Positions 13,437 to 25,799 of a DNA stretch of 64,000 nt are shown here, piece after piece. The first letter of the stretch is position 1, and each line of letters begins with the position of its first letter. Source of the stretch: Kudoa neothunni. Taxonomy: Eukaryota > Cnidaria. The notes beneath the pieces were generated by a model, which was not told the DNA's origin, made no database searches, and was given only the letters and a program-made list of their open reading frames with translations. Position numbers and translations under genes: made by a program. Location: assembly GCA_964304625.1 (NCBI GenBank), contig OZ199840.1, positions 8,122,001 to 8,186,000 of the forward strand, in the 5' to 3' direction.

Positions 13437-16400
13437 GCGCGAAGAAAATAATAAACAAACTCTTAACTCACTGTGATAATTTTGATTATTACATTTGTAC
13501 ATTCATTTTAATATAATCAGATTTTTTTTAGTTTAAAATTAATTTTTAACGTGGTTTATAAATGATTGAATATTTTCTACAAATTAATAAAAATAATTAG
13601 AATTTATACTAAATACGTTATATAAACAAATTATAATATTTCAAACAATTTATAAAATTATTTTAAGTGGTATTATTTATAAAAATGTAACCATTTTTCT
13701 AATAATAGTGGTAGAACGTAGGATTTATGATGAATTTTTCATTTTTTCTGCTGAACATGAACGAGGGATCACATAAAAATTTGTCCGCATATGCAGTCAT
13801 TTCTGGAGTTATGTAATTTTTGCATATAAACTAATTGAATAGAGAATTATGGTGAATTTTGTGCTTTATTTGAGTTTGAGCTTGCGCGATAAATAAATGT
13901 TAAACCATTCCTAAAATTTAATAGCAAAAATTAAATTATTTATTCGATCTTAATTTAACAAAATAACATTGGTCGATTTATTTACTCATTAACGAATTTT
14001 GTGATTATATGAAATATAACATTTTCTTTGAATTTGTAGATATAATTCAATTTATTTCGATAAAAGATAACATTATGTGAACAGTATTGTTAGATAACCA
14101 TTTTCAAGTTAATTTAACTGTTTATGTATGAGCGGAAATAAATACGATTTAAAGCAAAATATCACATATTTTTCGAATATTACGTTTGACTTATTTAATA
14201 AATTTATTTAAAGGATTTACATGTTTATTTTCCATTCTAATATAATAATAATAATATAAGAATGAAAATTAATTAAGTTCCACAAGCTCGAAATGGTAGT
14301 TAAATTGTCGGAGTATTAATTAAACTCAGATATTTTGATATATTTTTGTTTCCATTTTATGTCTGGGCATGCACGAGGAAAAATAACTTATTTCAAATTT
14401 GCAACAATAATTAAAAAATGATATTTAATCTAATATAAAATTTGATACCATACTTTAATGCATTGTTAGGTTTTTTGAATTTTTTTGTTTTGAAATAGAA
14501 ATATATTTTATAACTCAACGTTATAAATAGAAATTTTATTTTATATCTATTCAAATTAGGTGATTAAAATTTTATATTTCGGCAGAGACTATTTCCATGG
14601 TAAATTTTTATTTTAGACGATGCATAAAAATTTTATCATTTCTGCCCTGTCGCTTCGCTTCGCTTTTAGAGACTTCTAATAATTGAACCTAGTTAAAACT
14701 AGTGAGATGTAAATATTGTTGATCATATAAATAGCTGCTTTTTTTGTATTTTAACAAAAATTTGGCGTTTGTAAACACGCGATAATTGCTAATTTAAAAC
14801 TAGCGAAGAAGCTAAAATTTGTTGAAATAACAATGGTAAATTATCGAATATATTTAATGAAATTTTGACACACATATTTTTAGTTCTAGTATGCGAAAAA
14901 AATAAATTGAAAATTTTCTTTCAATTACTGGAAATAGTAATAAACCTATAATTTTGGAATTTTGTCAAACATATTTTAGTGAATTTTTAGTTCATTCGAC
15001 ACTTAAACATGCGAAAAAATTAATATACATGTATCCAAAGTAACAGTGGAAATTTTCATTTTATTGCAATTCAAAAAAGACCTAAAATTTAATTTTTATA
15101 TACACATTAATTTACTCGAGTAATATAGGGTACATTTAGGCCCCCAATGAAATTGTAATTCAGAATTATCAAAAGATGGCTAATCGACTAACATCAAACT
15201 TTTTCTATTTTCTTGTTATAATTCATTTATTCCGAAAATATTTTCTAGTATTAATGAACATTTTCACTAACTTTGTATAATTATAATCCAATCCGTATAA
15301 AATGGGGTCCATTGGATTCCCCAAATTTTTTTGAATTTTTAGAACACTTTAACAAAAACAATTCAACTTTGAAAATCTAAACAAATTAACATAATTATAA
15401 AATGAAAAAATTTAACAATGAGTGTTCATTTGCATTCGCAACCTTGATAAATTCTTCATTATTTCGCTGACTATTAATGAAAGAGCAGATATTAATGCTG
15501 ATGACATATTAGAGCTTGCACACCTAAAGGAAACTAATGATAATACTCATAAATGGGATAATTCATTCTAATAGATAGCGATAAATCAATTATTGACGAA
15601 AACCACTATTCTTGGAGTCTGATAAGACCAAATAACGGACATTCGCCGAAAATATGATAAATTTATTCAAGTAAATGACTGGTTGTGTAACGCAAAGAAT
15701 TATTGATATGAAAGATTTTCATTAGTTTTTTATTTCATACTTATTTACATCTAATAACACATTTTAATAAAATATTGTTGCGTAAATTTCTATATATGAA
15801 CAGAATTTTACCATACATAATTACTTTAAACCCATAATTAAAGGAACCTTCTGTAATAAGTCTTAATATTTAGGATTAAAAGTTGAAAAACATTCGATCT
15901 AGGATTATTTTAAATCATAGGAGTAAAAATATAGGCTAATGTGCAGATATTCAATTTAGATTATATTCGATATATATTTATCAAAGTAAAATATTTTCCA
16001 ATAATAATAACAAAAAATATTATTGAATACATTACATTTTACTAATATTATCTTAGAGAATTGAAATCGGTTACATTTAATACACGAACAAACCCTTAAA
16101 TAGACTTTAAAATGTATGGGCATGCTCGCCAACATAAAAACGGGGAAAAATCAACGATTAAGTCCTTAAATTGTTCTACAAAAATTATCGAAATAAAAAG
16201 AAAATACATTCTAAATAAAAAAATGAAATAACAAACTTAATAAGAAATTTCCCCTATTTCACTCGGGAAATGCTCAATTTAAAAACAACCACAGTGGTTT
16301 TAATTACAGGGTATGTGTAACGAAAAAATTCGCATAAACTAGCAGAAACATGCACAATTATTTCGATATAAATAAAAAGAATTAATGAATTAACACGCAA

Positions 16401-16489
16401 AAAATACAAATCAAAAACAATTTTATAGTGCTACAAATATCATCAATATTATGATGTTTCATGTGTTTATGTATATATATCAAACAAAA
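13437..16489. other. Intergenic, no gene seen
   Basis: AT-rich spacer between COG4 and U2A'. A short CGCTT-type tandem repeat lies at about 14647-14665. Nothing with coding character was found on either strand. Confidence 0.5.
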
Positions 16490-17502
16490 CTAGTTTGCTG
16501 TGGATACTCTAACTTTGAGGAGTTGCTCAAGTCGCTGGATTTCCGACAGAGATTTCGAATTGCGGATAGCTTCCTATAAAATGCACGAACAAATTGTATT
16601 GAGTTCAATCTATATAATGTAAAATAAAGTGCTACCCTAATCGATTCGATATCTTTAAAAGAAGAATCCATATCAACCAAGCCATTTTCTGCTTCATCCT
16701 CATTACTAATTGTGAATTATTATACAACCAAAGACAATGCAACTGTACTAGGTTCTAAGCAGAATCTGTTTTCTTATTTCATAACCGGCGGGAGAAGAGA
16801 AAAATTTGGTAGCTCTTTCTCTTTCCTATTCATCGTAAATGATACAATAAATCCACAAATTGCCATGCATTACTGTCGGCTTTATACGTTTAAAGTCCAA
16901 CACCTTCAACTGTGGCAACATATACACAATGTAATTACGATAAACTTTTCTTGAAGTGATTGGATTCCTTAACAAACTAAACACACGCACACTCAATAAA
17001 ATTCGTCTTAAATCCATAAATAAAACCCACCTCAAATTGGTTAAATTTTTCAATTTTCTTAATGGATGAATTTCAACCAATTGATTTATGCTATTGTTTG
17101 TCATAATTAGATAGCTCAGATTGGGCAAATGCTCAGCTATATTCTCATCTACACTCCTAAATGTGAAGGGTTACCACAAGGCACAACGTTAGAGAATAAT
17201 CGGTTTCTATGGACATTAAACTCATACGTAATGTGATTGTTGCATAAAAACAATGTTGTCAATCTTTTCAAAAGTGGAAATCCGTCCAACTTTCTTATAT
17301 CGTTATCACACATGTCGATTGCATCAAACTGATCCTAAATAATGCCATTAACTTCGTCAGGTCATGTAGTTAGTGATTATACTAGTGTCGCACCCATGTT
17401 CTCTATCACATTGATTCGATAACCTCTTAGGTAGAGTTCCCGTTCATTCGAAACGTTCCTGTATTGAGGAGACTGGTTGATGAGGTCAGCTGTAAGTTTC
17501 AT
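16490..17502 (-). CDS. SNRPA1: U2 small nuclear ribonucleoprotein A' (U2A', LRR protein)
   Basis: U2A' pairs with U2B'' on U2 snRNA stem-loop IV in the spliceosome. The start at 17502 reads MKLTADLINQ, like the family's MVKLTAELI start. Next come 'ERELYLRGYRINVIENMGAT', 'DQFDAIDMCDNDIRKLDGFP', and the LRR segments 'LPNLSYLIMTNNSINQLVEI' and 'LRKLKNLTNLR'. The capping motif 'LLRNPITSRKVYRNYIVY' is followed by 'LPQLKVLDFKRIK', which are hallmarks of U2A'. The C-terminal helix 'IESIREAIRNSKSLSEIQRL' matches the conserved 'VEAIKNAIANASTLAEVERL'. At least five short introns are needed (for example after MGAT and after NLTNLR); each join keeps the frame. The stop in the correct frame is at 16490. 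No truncation is evident. Confidence 0.88.
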
Positions 17503-17892
17503 ACTTGAGCTGCGCGCGCTCACTGCCAAGTTTGTACACGTTTTGCATCTGCTTTGGCGTGAGGTTAATAGTTGTTAAGGCGTTTAATGTCTAAATTTTA
17601 TCTTTTTCTATTTTCCTTCTTATCTTTTGTGTCATTAATGTGATTCATGCTACTTTTTAATTTATCGCACGATTTTATTTTATCTTTTCGTGTCCATCGT
17701 TAGTTTGAAATTTATGTAATAATACAATCTATAACGATAATGCTATTTAATTTTTCTTAACCTTCTAAATCACTGGAAAATTTCCATCCTACGAGTAAAA
17801 TGTAAAATTAAAATTGGGGTATTTTTACATCCCTCACTTTTTTCAGATCCAACGATTTAGAATGCAAAAATAATTATTTTTGTAAATTTCGA
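17503..17892. other. Intergenic
   Basis: Short AT-rich spacer between the U2A' start and the left edge of duplicated segment A. Nothing recognised. Confidence 0.5.
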
Positions 17893-17989
17893 TTTATCAA
17901 ATGCTCAACACAAAAATAAGTATTATAGTAAACGAATTTTTTAAAAAATGAAATTCATGTTTTTGTAAAATCAAAAATTGAGGACTAAT

Positions 17990-20253
17990 TTATTTTTTTG
18001 TTAAGACCAAGAAACCGATAGCACATATCAACAGTGCAATTAAAACTCCACCAACTATCAATCTAAATTATCATTAGAACCGCATGACAGCTGAAAATAT
18101 TACATAATCCTGGATCCGCCGACATTAGCGCTAAATAAAAATTAAAAATCGATTAAATAATCAGAGAGATAACTATATTACCTATTTGATGTGCCTAAAA
18201 AGAATGAGAATAAATGATTGGTTAATATAGTTTACCTTGTTTAGCAGTTTCTGGTGATGTTGGATCATCATTGTCTCTGCTCGTTCCACTCCAAAGATTC
18301 ACTACGATCGGCTCACTACTGTATCTTGCCTGTACTCTCATCGAGCCTTGTTTGTAGGAAGCAGCATTATAGAAAGTTATTTCTTGGTTGCATTTTCCCT
18401 CCCATCTTGTTGTTTTATCAAATAATCCATAGGTGTATTTTATCGCCCCATTTACTATTTCAGCAAAAGTAAAATCACATATTTGGTCTGGGTCCACTTC
18501 TGCCATAGTGGTTGTCACAATCAAATCGGTGTTATTCCATGTGTGGGTAACATTAATTTTTTGAAGCGTTTCAGCTTAATAAATGTTATTGAGGAATTCT
18601 ACTGCACATTACTTGTTGATACTGCCACCACGTTTGTTTCAAGGTCACTAATATATTTGCCAAATAAATATTTGAACTCGTATTTGGTATCGGGTAAAAG
18701 ATTTTTAATGATAAGTGGTTGTCCACATAAACCTGAACAATCAACCGATTCTTCGCATTCAGAAGGACTAAAAGATGTTGCACCCTCCATTTTTTGTTGA
18801 ATTTTGCAGTATACACCATCAAATAGAGGTTCGTTTGGTGCTATAGTCATCCCTACATGTTCGTAGTATGTTTTTATCTCAGGTTTTTGTGTTATGTTGT
18901 AGTCAGCTTAATTTAATTTTAGATCAATTATTTTTTTAATTTTTACCTGTTTTAAAAAGTTTTTCTGCGATATAAGATGTAGTAGTACTACTACCGGTTT
19001 GAGTATAAGTCACTTTTGCAATGTATTTTGTGTTTGGTTCAAGCCCGTGAATCGTAGCATCAATGCAAGTTGTTGGACATACTGTTTTCAGATCTTCACT
19101 ACACTTGATGTCAAGGTTTACCTTAGGGAATTCCTGCTTCCTTAACTCAATTTTACAAGTTGCAGTAGTCATATCGGTATCTTTAAGATTTTCGATAGAA
19201 AGAGTCGCATTAGTTTCTTTGGCAGTCACAGTAAGATTACTCTTTCCAACTATTTTATTACGTTAAGTTGAAAAAAATAAAAAAGTTTATTCACGTCTTA
19301 GCGTTTTCACTACTCCTACGAAATGTCTGGTGGATACTTTTACGTCAAAATCTTTGTCATTGCTCTCAGTAAAGTCTAGTTCCATTACAGCGTCAGTGCA
19401 GAGTTGATAACAAGGGGAGTTGTCACTAGAGGTGAAGCATTTTGATGTGTAACTAGATTCAACCTTTTTTTTAATTTCGAATTTGCATATTTCATCTATC
19501 ATATCTTCGTCGAAAATAATATTTATTTTGTTGGTATCATGTTTAGAAATGTGATAAGGAAGTTGTTCCAATGGACTGAAATCCATGTACTCGTTATTTT
19601 TTCTATTCACGTGTATTTTCGGTTGGTTGACTCCACAAGAGAGTTCGATTGAGTCGCCGGCTGAGTCGAAGAACCCAGTAAGGTGGTTTTCCTGGTTGCA
19701 TTCGGTGTTGGGAGTAGGCGTGAACAGATCGAGGACTTTATCTCCACTGGTTAATCTGCAAGTTTGAGGATAACTGCAGACATTTTTTGTTGTGAATTTA
19801 ATAGCGGTCGCATTTACTGTAAAATGAGTATTAGGAGTTTGATCAGTAACTATAATAAAATAAGCCAAAATCTCAAAAAATATAGTACTATGAACTATTT
19901 TGAGAGTCTCGGTTGCGTATTTCGATTTTATCTGTAGATAATAAGAAGGAAAAGCAGCTCCAGTAGAAATCGTGTATTTTCCCGCACAAGAAACGTCTTG
20001 AAGTGTTTCGTTTTCAGATTCACCTTTAACATAGTGGTAAAAAAATTCATTTTTTTCCAGCAATTTAATATCGCATTTAGTTCCAGACACTCCCTCAAGT
20101 TGTAGATGGATTTTATCTTCTAAAGTGTTTTGATCTCGTTCAACGTAGTATTTATGTGAGTGAACTAAAAAAATCTAATACGAGAGACTCGGTGACCACC
20201 CGAATTATACCATTATAGCAGAGTGAAAAAATCAACAATGTAATGACCAACAT
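17990..20253 (-). CDS. Modular cysteine-rich extracellular protein with C-terminal membrane anchor, copy A (640 aa)
   Basis: Unrecognised family. Nine exons: 20211-20253, 19889-20164, 19295-19849, 18947-19249, 18613-18906, 18236-18574, 18182-18194 (13-nt micro-exon), 18104-18130 and 17990-18062. The total is 1923 nt with one terminal stop. Introns are 38-51 nt, except one of 173 nt after exon 4. Exons 2-6 are all phase 1-1. There is a signal peptide (MLVITLLIFSLCYN), then about five cysteine-paired modules. Several modules contain the pattern 'L-x-P-x-T-x-Y' (LEPNTKY, LLPDTKY) typical of fibronectin III-like beta sandwiches. The protein ends in one transmembrane helix (LIVGGVLIALLICAIGFLV) and a tail of only TKK. 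Its neighbour at 20937-22955 is a secreted paralogue. A receptor, adhesion or surface-antigen role is inference. Copy B at 33592-35850 differs mainly near the end of exon 3. Confidence 0.85.
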
Positions 20254-20936
20254 TTTTGGTTCTTAATTATAACGTCTTTATTATTTTTAATAAGAATTAT
20301 ACAAATGAATGTAACTTGAGCTGACAATAGAAACGAGAAAAATATATTAAGGACGAATTCTGCGAGTGAATGACAGTTTAACAATAGAATTGAAAGTCAA
20401 TAAGTAGTATTTACATCCGAAACTAAATTCTGGTGTCAGTTATTGATAACTTCATAGGAAACAAACATGTTTAAGACAAAATTCTGAATTTAGAAGTAAA
20501 ATACATTTTCTTACGGAGAATAATGACAGGACACTTCTATGTTAGCCAATTGGTAGACCAAATGGATATAATCAATAATTTTTAAAAAATTCACAAACAA
20601 GCATGTAACCTTAGATTAATTTATAGAATAAACGTTCACAAAAAATGGTTCAATGTACATCTATTTTTATAATTTTTCATTTCTATGTAGTTATTCCGAT
20701 ATTGTAATCAATACGATTTAATTTTATAAAAATATGTTTATCCAACAATAAACAATAAATATCATAAAAATGTCGACCAATCTAATAACTAAATATGTTA
20801 TTTTATTTAAATATAAAAATACACAAGAATTAATAAGAGAAATCAATTTTAACTATAAAACTAAAAGCTTGTTCACTGTTTCATTAATGGCGAACAATAA
20901 GATATTCCAAAATTAATGCTGTTATAATAACTATTT
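20254..20936. other. Spacer between the two paralogues, copy A
   Basis: AT-rich spacer with no coding signal. It should carry the promoter of the membrane-anchored gene and the 3' end of the secreted gene. It is almost identical to 35851-36533. Confidence 0.5.
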
Positions 20937-22955
20937 TTAGGTTCTTGTGGTGGTAACAGTGGATTCAGTTGTTGGAGTTGTAACAGTTTCTGGGTCTGCA
21001 ATAAAGAGTTCCAATTCAACTGGCTCTCCATCATATCTGCGCTTTACAATCACTGTAGCCGATTTATATTCAGGAACATCGAAGAAAGTGATTCTTGAAT
21101 TGCATGGCTCATTCCAACCGTTTGTTCGGTCGTGCACAGCAAGAATCTTTGCCTCCTGCTCTTTAGTTTTTTCCACAAATGTAAAGTCACAAATTCCGTC
21201 CGTTCCACCTCCTACCTTTACTGTTATTTCCAAATCATTTTCTGTCCATTTATATCCAAGTTCTACCTTTTTAAATAGAGACCCTAAAATTTATATTAAT
21301 TTTTAAATTTACACCTCTATAGTACCTGTTCTAACATTTTTCGTGAGAGCTTCAGTTTCCGAGTAGAATCTCTGTGGAACTGCTTTAAAAGTGTATTCTG
21401 TATCCGGTTGCAGCTTAGTGACAGTAAATTCTGAAGTGCACAAGCCATAGCAGTTGTAGGATTCTTCACACACCGATCGAACAAAATTAATTGTGCCTTT
21501 CAATGCTTGCATTATCATACACTCTGCTTTATAGTCTTCGTGATCTATTTGTTGTGGAACTATCACAACATTTTGAGGGTATGTTGTAATGTCAGCGGTA
21601 ACATCATCAATTTTAGCTATTTATTATTATTATTAATATTCAGAAAATAAATCCTTATACCAGTTTTAAAAATTTTATTTATCTGAATCGCATTCTCATC
21701 ACCACTCGAAGCTTTGTACTGTACATTAACCACATATTTGGTATCGGCCTCAAGATGTAATAATTTTATATCATTTTCACACGAAGCAAAAACAGTATGC
21801 CCTTTTAATCCTACGTGGTTTGAGTCCACTTTGACGTAGTTCTCTTGTACAAACATTTCCACCTTGCATTGGTCACTGCCTGCATGAAGCGCAGAGACTC
21901 CCAATGTAGCCCCATATGTAAGGATATCCTTTATTTGGAAATCTTTTTTATCAGCTAACGATATAAGTTAAAATATTATTAATGATAATTAAATACTTGA
22001 CATCAGCATTGATTCGGTTTCTACGCCCCTAGTGGATATTTTGACATGAAATTCTTTATTATTGTTTTTATCATAATTTGTTTCCAATGTGACATTTTGA
22101 CATATTTGGTAACAGATAATATTTTCACCAAGTTCGCATTTAGATGTCAAAGTTTCACCTTTTTTAGCTATTTCAAACTTGCAAATCGTATCTGGAATAG
22201 GTTCTTCGAATATGATGTCTATTTTGTTATCAGTTGCATTAGCTGCGATTCTCACAGGATATCGTTTCAGTAGGTCTTTCTTATTACTTAGAAACATATT
22301 TTTATCAAAGAAAAGTTTTGGATTGTGTGGTCCACAGTAAAGTTCAAGGGGTTTATTGTAGATATTGTATAAACTTCTAAGCATGTATTCAGCACCACAT
22401 TGAGGCTGTGAATCAAGGATGTAGCTCTGAACAGTAAACTGTCCAGATCTGATCTGACAAACGAAAGGAGATTCCTCGCACATGTGTTTGACGACGAATG
22501 CCACAGTTGATCCATCAAAGTGGTATGAGGAGAAGGGGACAGATGAAGTAGCTAGAGAATAATATTAAATGAGAATGTAACTTTCGATAAATATACTGTG
22601 AACAACTTTGAGGTAGTCTGTTTTGGCTTTTGAGGCTATTTGAAGAAAATGATGAGGAGCGATGTGATCAGTATGAAAAGTGTATTCTCCGCTGCAAGGA
22701 ACCTCACAAATGTTTCGACTACCACAGCTCACATCTCGATAAAAATAATAAGTATCATCTTTGGTGAATAACTTGATGCGACAAAGATGAGTTGGGTTTC
22801 CTTCTAGGGTCAAATGAATGGCATTCTTATGCAGCTGATTATCTCTTACGATGTAATACCTATGAAGTTGAACTATGTACAGAATTATTTATCGACAGTT
22901 ATTCAATTAGGTCACCTGTATAAAAAAGGGTAAAGCACAAAAAAGCGAATTTCAT
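20937..22955 (-). CDS. Modular cysteine-rich secreted protein, paralogue of the adjacent membrane gene, copy A (600 aa)
   Basis: Unrecognised family. Six exons: 22916-22955, 22597-22872, 21997-22551, 21661-21954, 21326-21616 and 20937-21283. They total 1803 nt and close in frame. Exons 2 and 3 have exactly the same lengths (276 and 555 nt) and phases as in the membrane-anchored neighbour, so the two genes share an ancestor. Signal peptide MKFAFLCFTLFYT is followed by a 'HRYYIVRD' motif, parallel to 'HKYYVERD' in the neighbour. Shared cysteine motifs include 'CKFEI', 'CYQ(I/L)C' and 'ICDFTF', plus FN3-like 'LQPDTEY' and 'LEADTKY'. The end is a Thr-rich tail (ETVTTPTTESTVTTTRT) with no transmembrane helix, so a secreted product is expected. 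A downstream anchor exon was looked for and not found. The function is unknown. Confidence 0.85.
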
Positions 22956-23587
22956 AATTTTGTGCTATTGCCGATCGCAAATAATGAATTCAATACGGAT
23001 TAACGAACTTTTATATTATTTAGATAAGTTAATTTAGTTATTTGAGTAGGAGTGGTTAGGATTAAATAAAGGTTCTAGAAATGTAAAACAATTTTTTTAA
23101 TAAACCAATGTTTCAATCTTAACTTATTGTAATATTAAAATTACCATATGTTTTATTTTCGTAACTATAAATAATTAATTTATTGATATATTTAAAAACT
23201 TAATATCCATCGCGAACTGAAATTATTTTAGGTAGTGTCATAAAGGTAAAAATTGAGATATTTCAATGAATTATATATAAATGGAGTAATTGTACAAAGT
23301 TATTCACAATAATATAATACCATCCGAAGCGAGATCGTATATTGTCTAGGTTTACATTAATATAAACATAAATAACTGTCATTGGGGAACAAATTGAATG
23401 GTTTAAAACTTCCGATAACTCTCGTCATATACAAATATATATTATCGTAGTTGGTTTTACCAAGAAAATAATTTAATACAAATTTTAATAATTAATTTGA
23501 ATTCATGTATCATTTTAATATAATATCTCAGCTAATTATATTCAGAATGGTGAAACTATTACTTTACTGTGTTGATTAAGAAATTTT

Positions 23588-25654
23588 CCGTATCAATTTA
23601 AAAAATTTTTTATTGCATATTAGATCATTCATGTCGTAAAAATAATAATATTTTTAACTTATTAAGTTATTAAAATACAACTATAAAATCCACACAGTAG
23701 AAGAAAACTTTTTGCTTTCAATTTTTTTAAACTAGCACTAATGCCCAGCATTACCTTGTATTATGTGATGGAAGATTTTAACTTCTATTTTTGAATGGAG
23801 AAATTCAACGGAAGAATTAATCTAATCAGCACATTAAACAATGTTAATTTTATTTTTCTATTTTAATTTATGCATTTTAAAACTTGTCATTATTTTTGCA
23901 ATATGATGAATTAGATAAACAAAATTATGCGCACACTTTCCATTCAAATATAAATAGAGGGAATGTTGGAAATTAATGAGTATTTTTAAGTTTATTTTTC
24001 AAGTTATTGACCCAAAATATAATTCCCTTAATTTTATGAGAAATGTAATTAACTATTAAAGTTCATTTATTTATTAAACAACATTATTAATTAACTTAAA
24101 TAGGACTTTCAGTTCTCTTAAAAATTTTGCGATAAAAATTAATTCTTCTAGTTATAAAATTTATTATTAGTCTACAAACGATGAAAAAAATAAAATTGAT
24201 CTAACATGCGTCAGAAATAAAAATAATATTACTCCTTTTTTTTACAATTTTATAAAGGATATTAATTAATGATGTTTTAAAAAGCTGTGAGCGGTAACTT
24301 ACATATTCACACTATTTAACATAATTTCCCAATTTTTAAACGAATGCAACTTTTTTTATACAAAAATACTTACTGGTTCAAAAATGTACACATTTAATTA
24401 TCAAAATACGATTAAATTTAAAGTGTAAAGGTGTGTTTGGTTTGAAGAATTACAGTAATGCTTAAAAATTTAAATATCAACATGTTTTCTCGAAGGTGTG
24501 CACCCTTGTAAAAATGAAATTTGTTTGATTGCCCTAAAAAATTTCTTTTATTGAACGATTGTTAGATTGACAAAAACTTTGTGAAAATATCGGTTAGATC
24601 GAATAAACCAATAATTTCGTATTAATTTATATGGCATGTATTGAGATTGAGAGAGGATTGTATTTTGTGCAAAAGTAATCGTGAATATAAATTCTTAAAC
24701 TACGTATAGAACGCGGTTTCGCATATTTTCATGCGGATTTTATATCATAATGACTTAGTGCTAGCGAAAAGAAAATTATATATTGATTTGAATATTAACT
24801 TTAAGATTTGGGGTCTGGGGGTAAGGAATAATTAGGTTACTAAGAACTTAAACATGATTTAAAAAATTGTCTCATCAAATATAGAAACTTAACGAATTAA
24901 TGATTCCAGCTATTTTTCAAGTAAGTTTAGGAAAACAAACAAATGAATAAAAACTTATCGAAAACACGAATGGAGTTTCAATCTCAATCTACATATTTGA
25001 TAAAAAGAAATTTTCACATCTCAGGAATTCTAATGGAGCATGATTTTCATTTAATAAGTTATCACAAAAATTTAATTATTTGAAAACTCTACGCAGATCT
25101 TACATCGTTTTTAGAATGCTAATAGAACTACTAAATTATTCCTTAATGGTAACAATTTATAATCTCAAATTATGTGTTTTGTTCAAAATAATCGTAAGTC
25201 TTTTTGCTTAAAATGTATCTATAATGCTTTAACAATGAATCTTTATTTTAAAAAAATGTAATACGTTACAGATTTTAAGGGAAATGCAAAAACTCTCGTA
25301 AATGTAACGTTAATAGTTTAATTTGTCTTAAAATTACTCCAAACAGACATATGTAACATTTTTGAAACATTCTACATCAAATCAAACAAATTTTCTTCGT
25401 ATATATTGAGTGGAAGGTCATTATAATCGACTTTCGCTCCGAAGTAAACAAACATCAATATTATTCAGGTACTTTTTAATCTGCTATTTGAACAGACAAC
25501 CAGAAAATTCCTTACTTTTTACCTCGATATTGATTATATTTTTACTTCTAAGTAAATGAAAATTTATTATTGATGATTCCATCTATTCAAATGCAAACTA
25601 AAATATGTATTTAAAAAAAGCTGATACTTTGCACAAGCGCATTTGTGGACACGT
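23588..25654. other. AT-rich spacer, no gene seen
   Basis: Sequence just beyond the right edge of segment A. It is extremely AT-rich, with no coding frame, no transposon end and no tRNA-like structure recognised. Confidence 0.5.
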
Positions 25655-25799
25655 CAGGGTTGGCAATTTCGTTCAAAAAATTTGAGGTTGTTATTTCGTT
25701 CGCGGTCGTTCATTAATACTTTGTGCAAATTTGGAGTCTTTCAAACGAACACAAACTTACCATCCCGCCCTAGACTATTGGAAGATTCTAAATATCGAC

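Larger units (their letters stand above)
17893..23587. repeat. Segmental duplication, copy A (about 5.7 kb)
   Basis: Direct repeat of 33495-39187 at an offset of about 15.6 kb. Identity is very high in introns, spacers and most exons; only occasional substitutions and small indels are seen by eye. Similarity starts at 'tatcaaatg..caacac' and stops abruptly after 'gttgattaagaaattt'. The copy holds one complete membrane-anchored gene and one complete secreted paralogue, both on the minus strand. No transposon terminal repeat or target-site duplication is visible at the edges. Unequal exchange or replication-based duplication is therefore more likely than transposition. Confidence 0.93.

Noticed and set aside
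18254-18472. Plus-strand frames within the duplicated segments
   Set aside because: They are antisense to verified exons, with no start context or introns of their own.
20947-21306. 119-codon plus-strand frame (and its twin at 36544-36903)
   Set aside because: It is antisense to the last exon of the secreted gene and conserved only because the segment is duplicated.
22288-22518. 76-codon frame overlapping exon 3 of the secreted gene (also in copy B at 37888-38118)
   Set aside because: It is a shifted-frame shadow of the real exon, which is fixed by splice phases and paralogue similarity.
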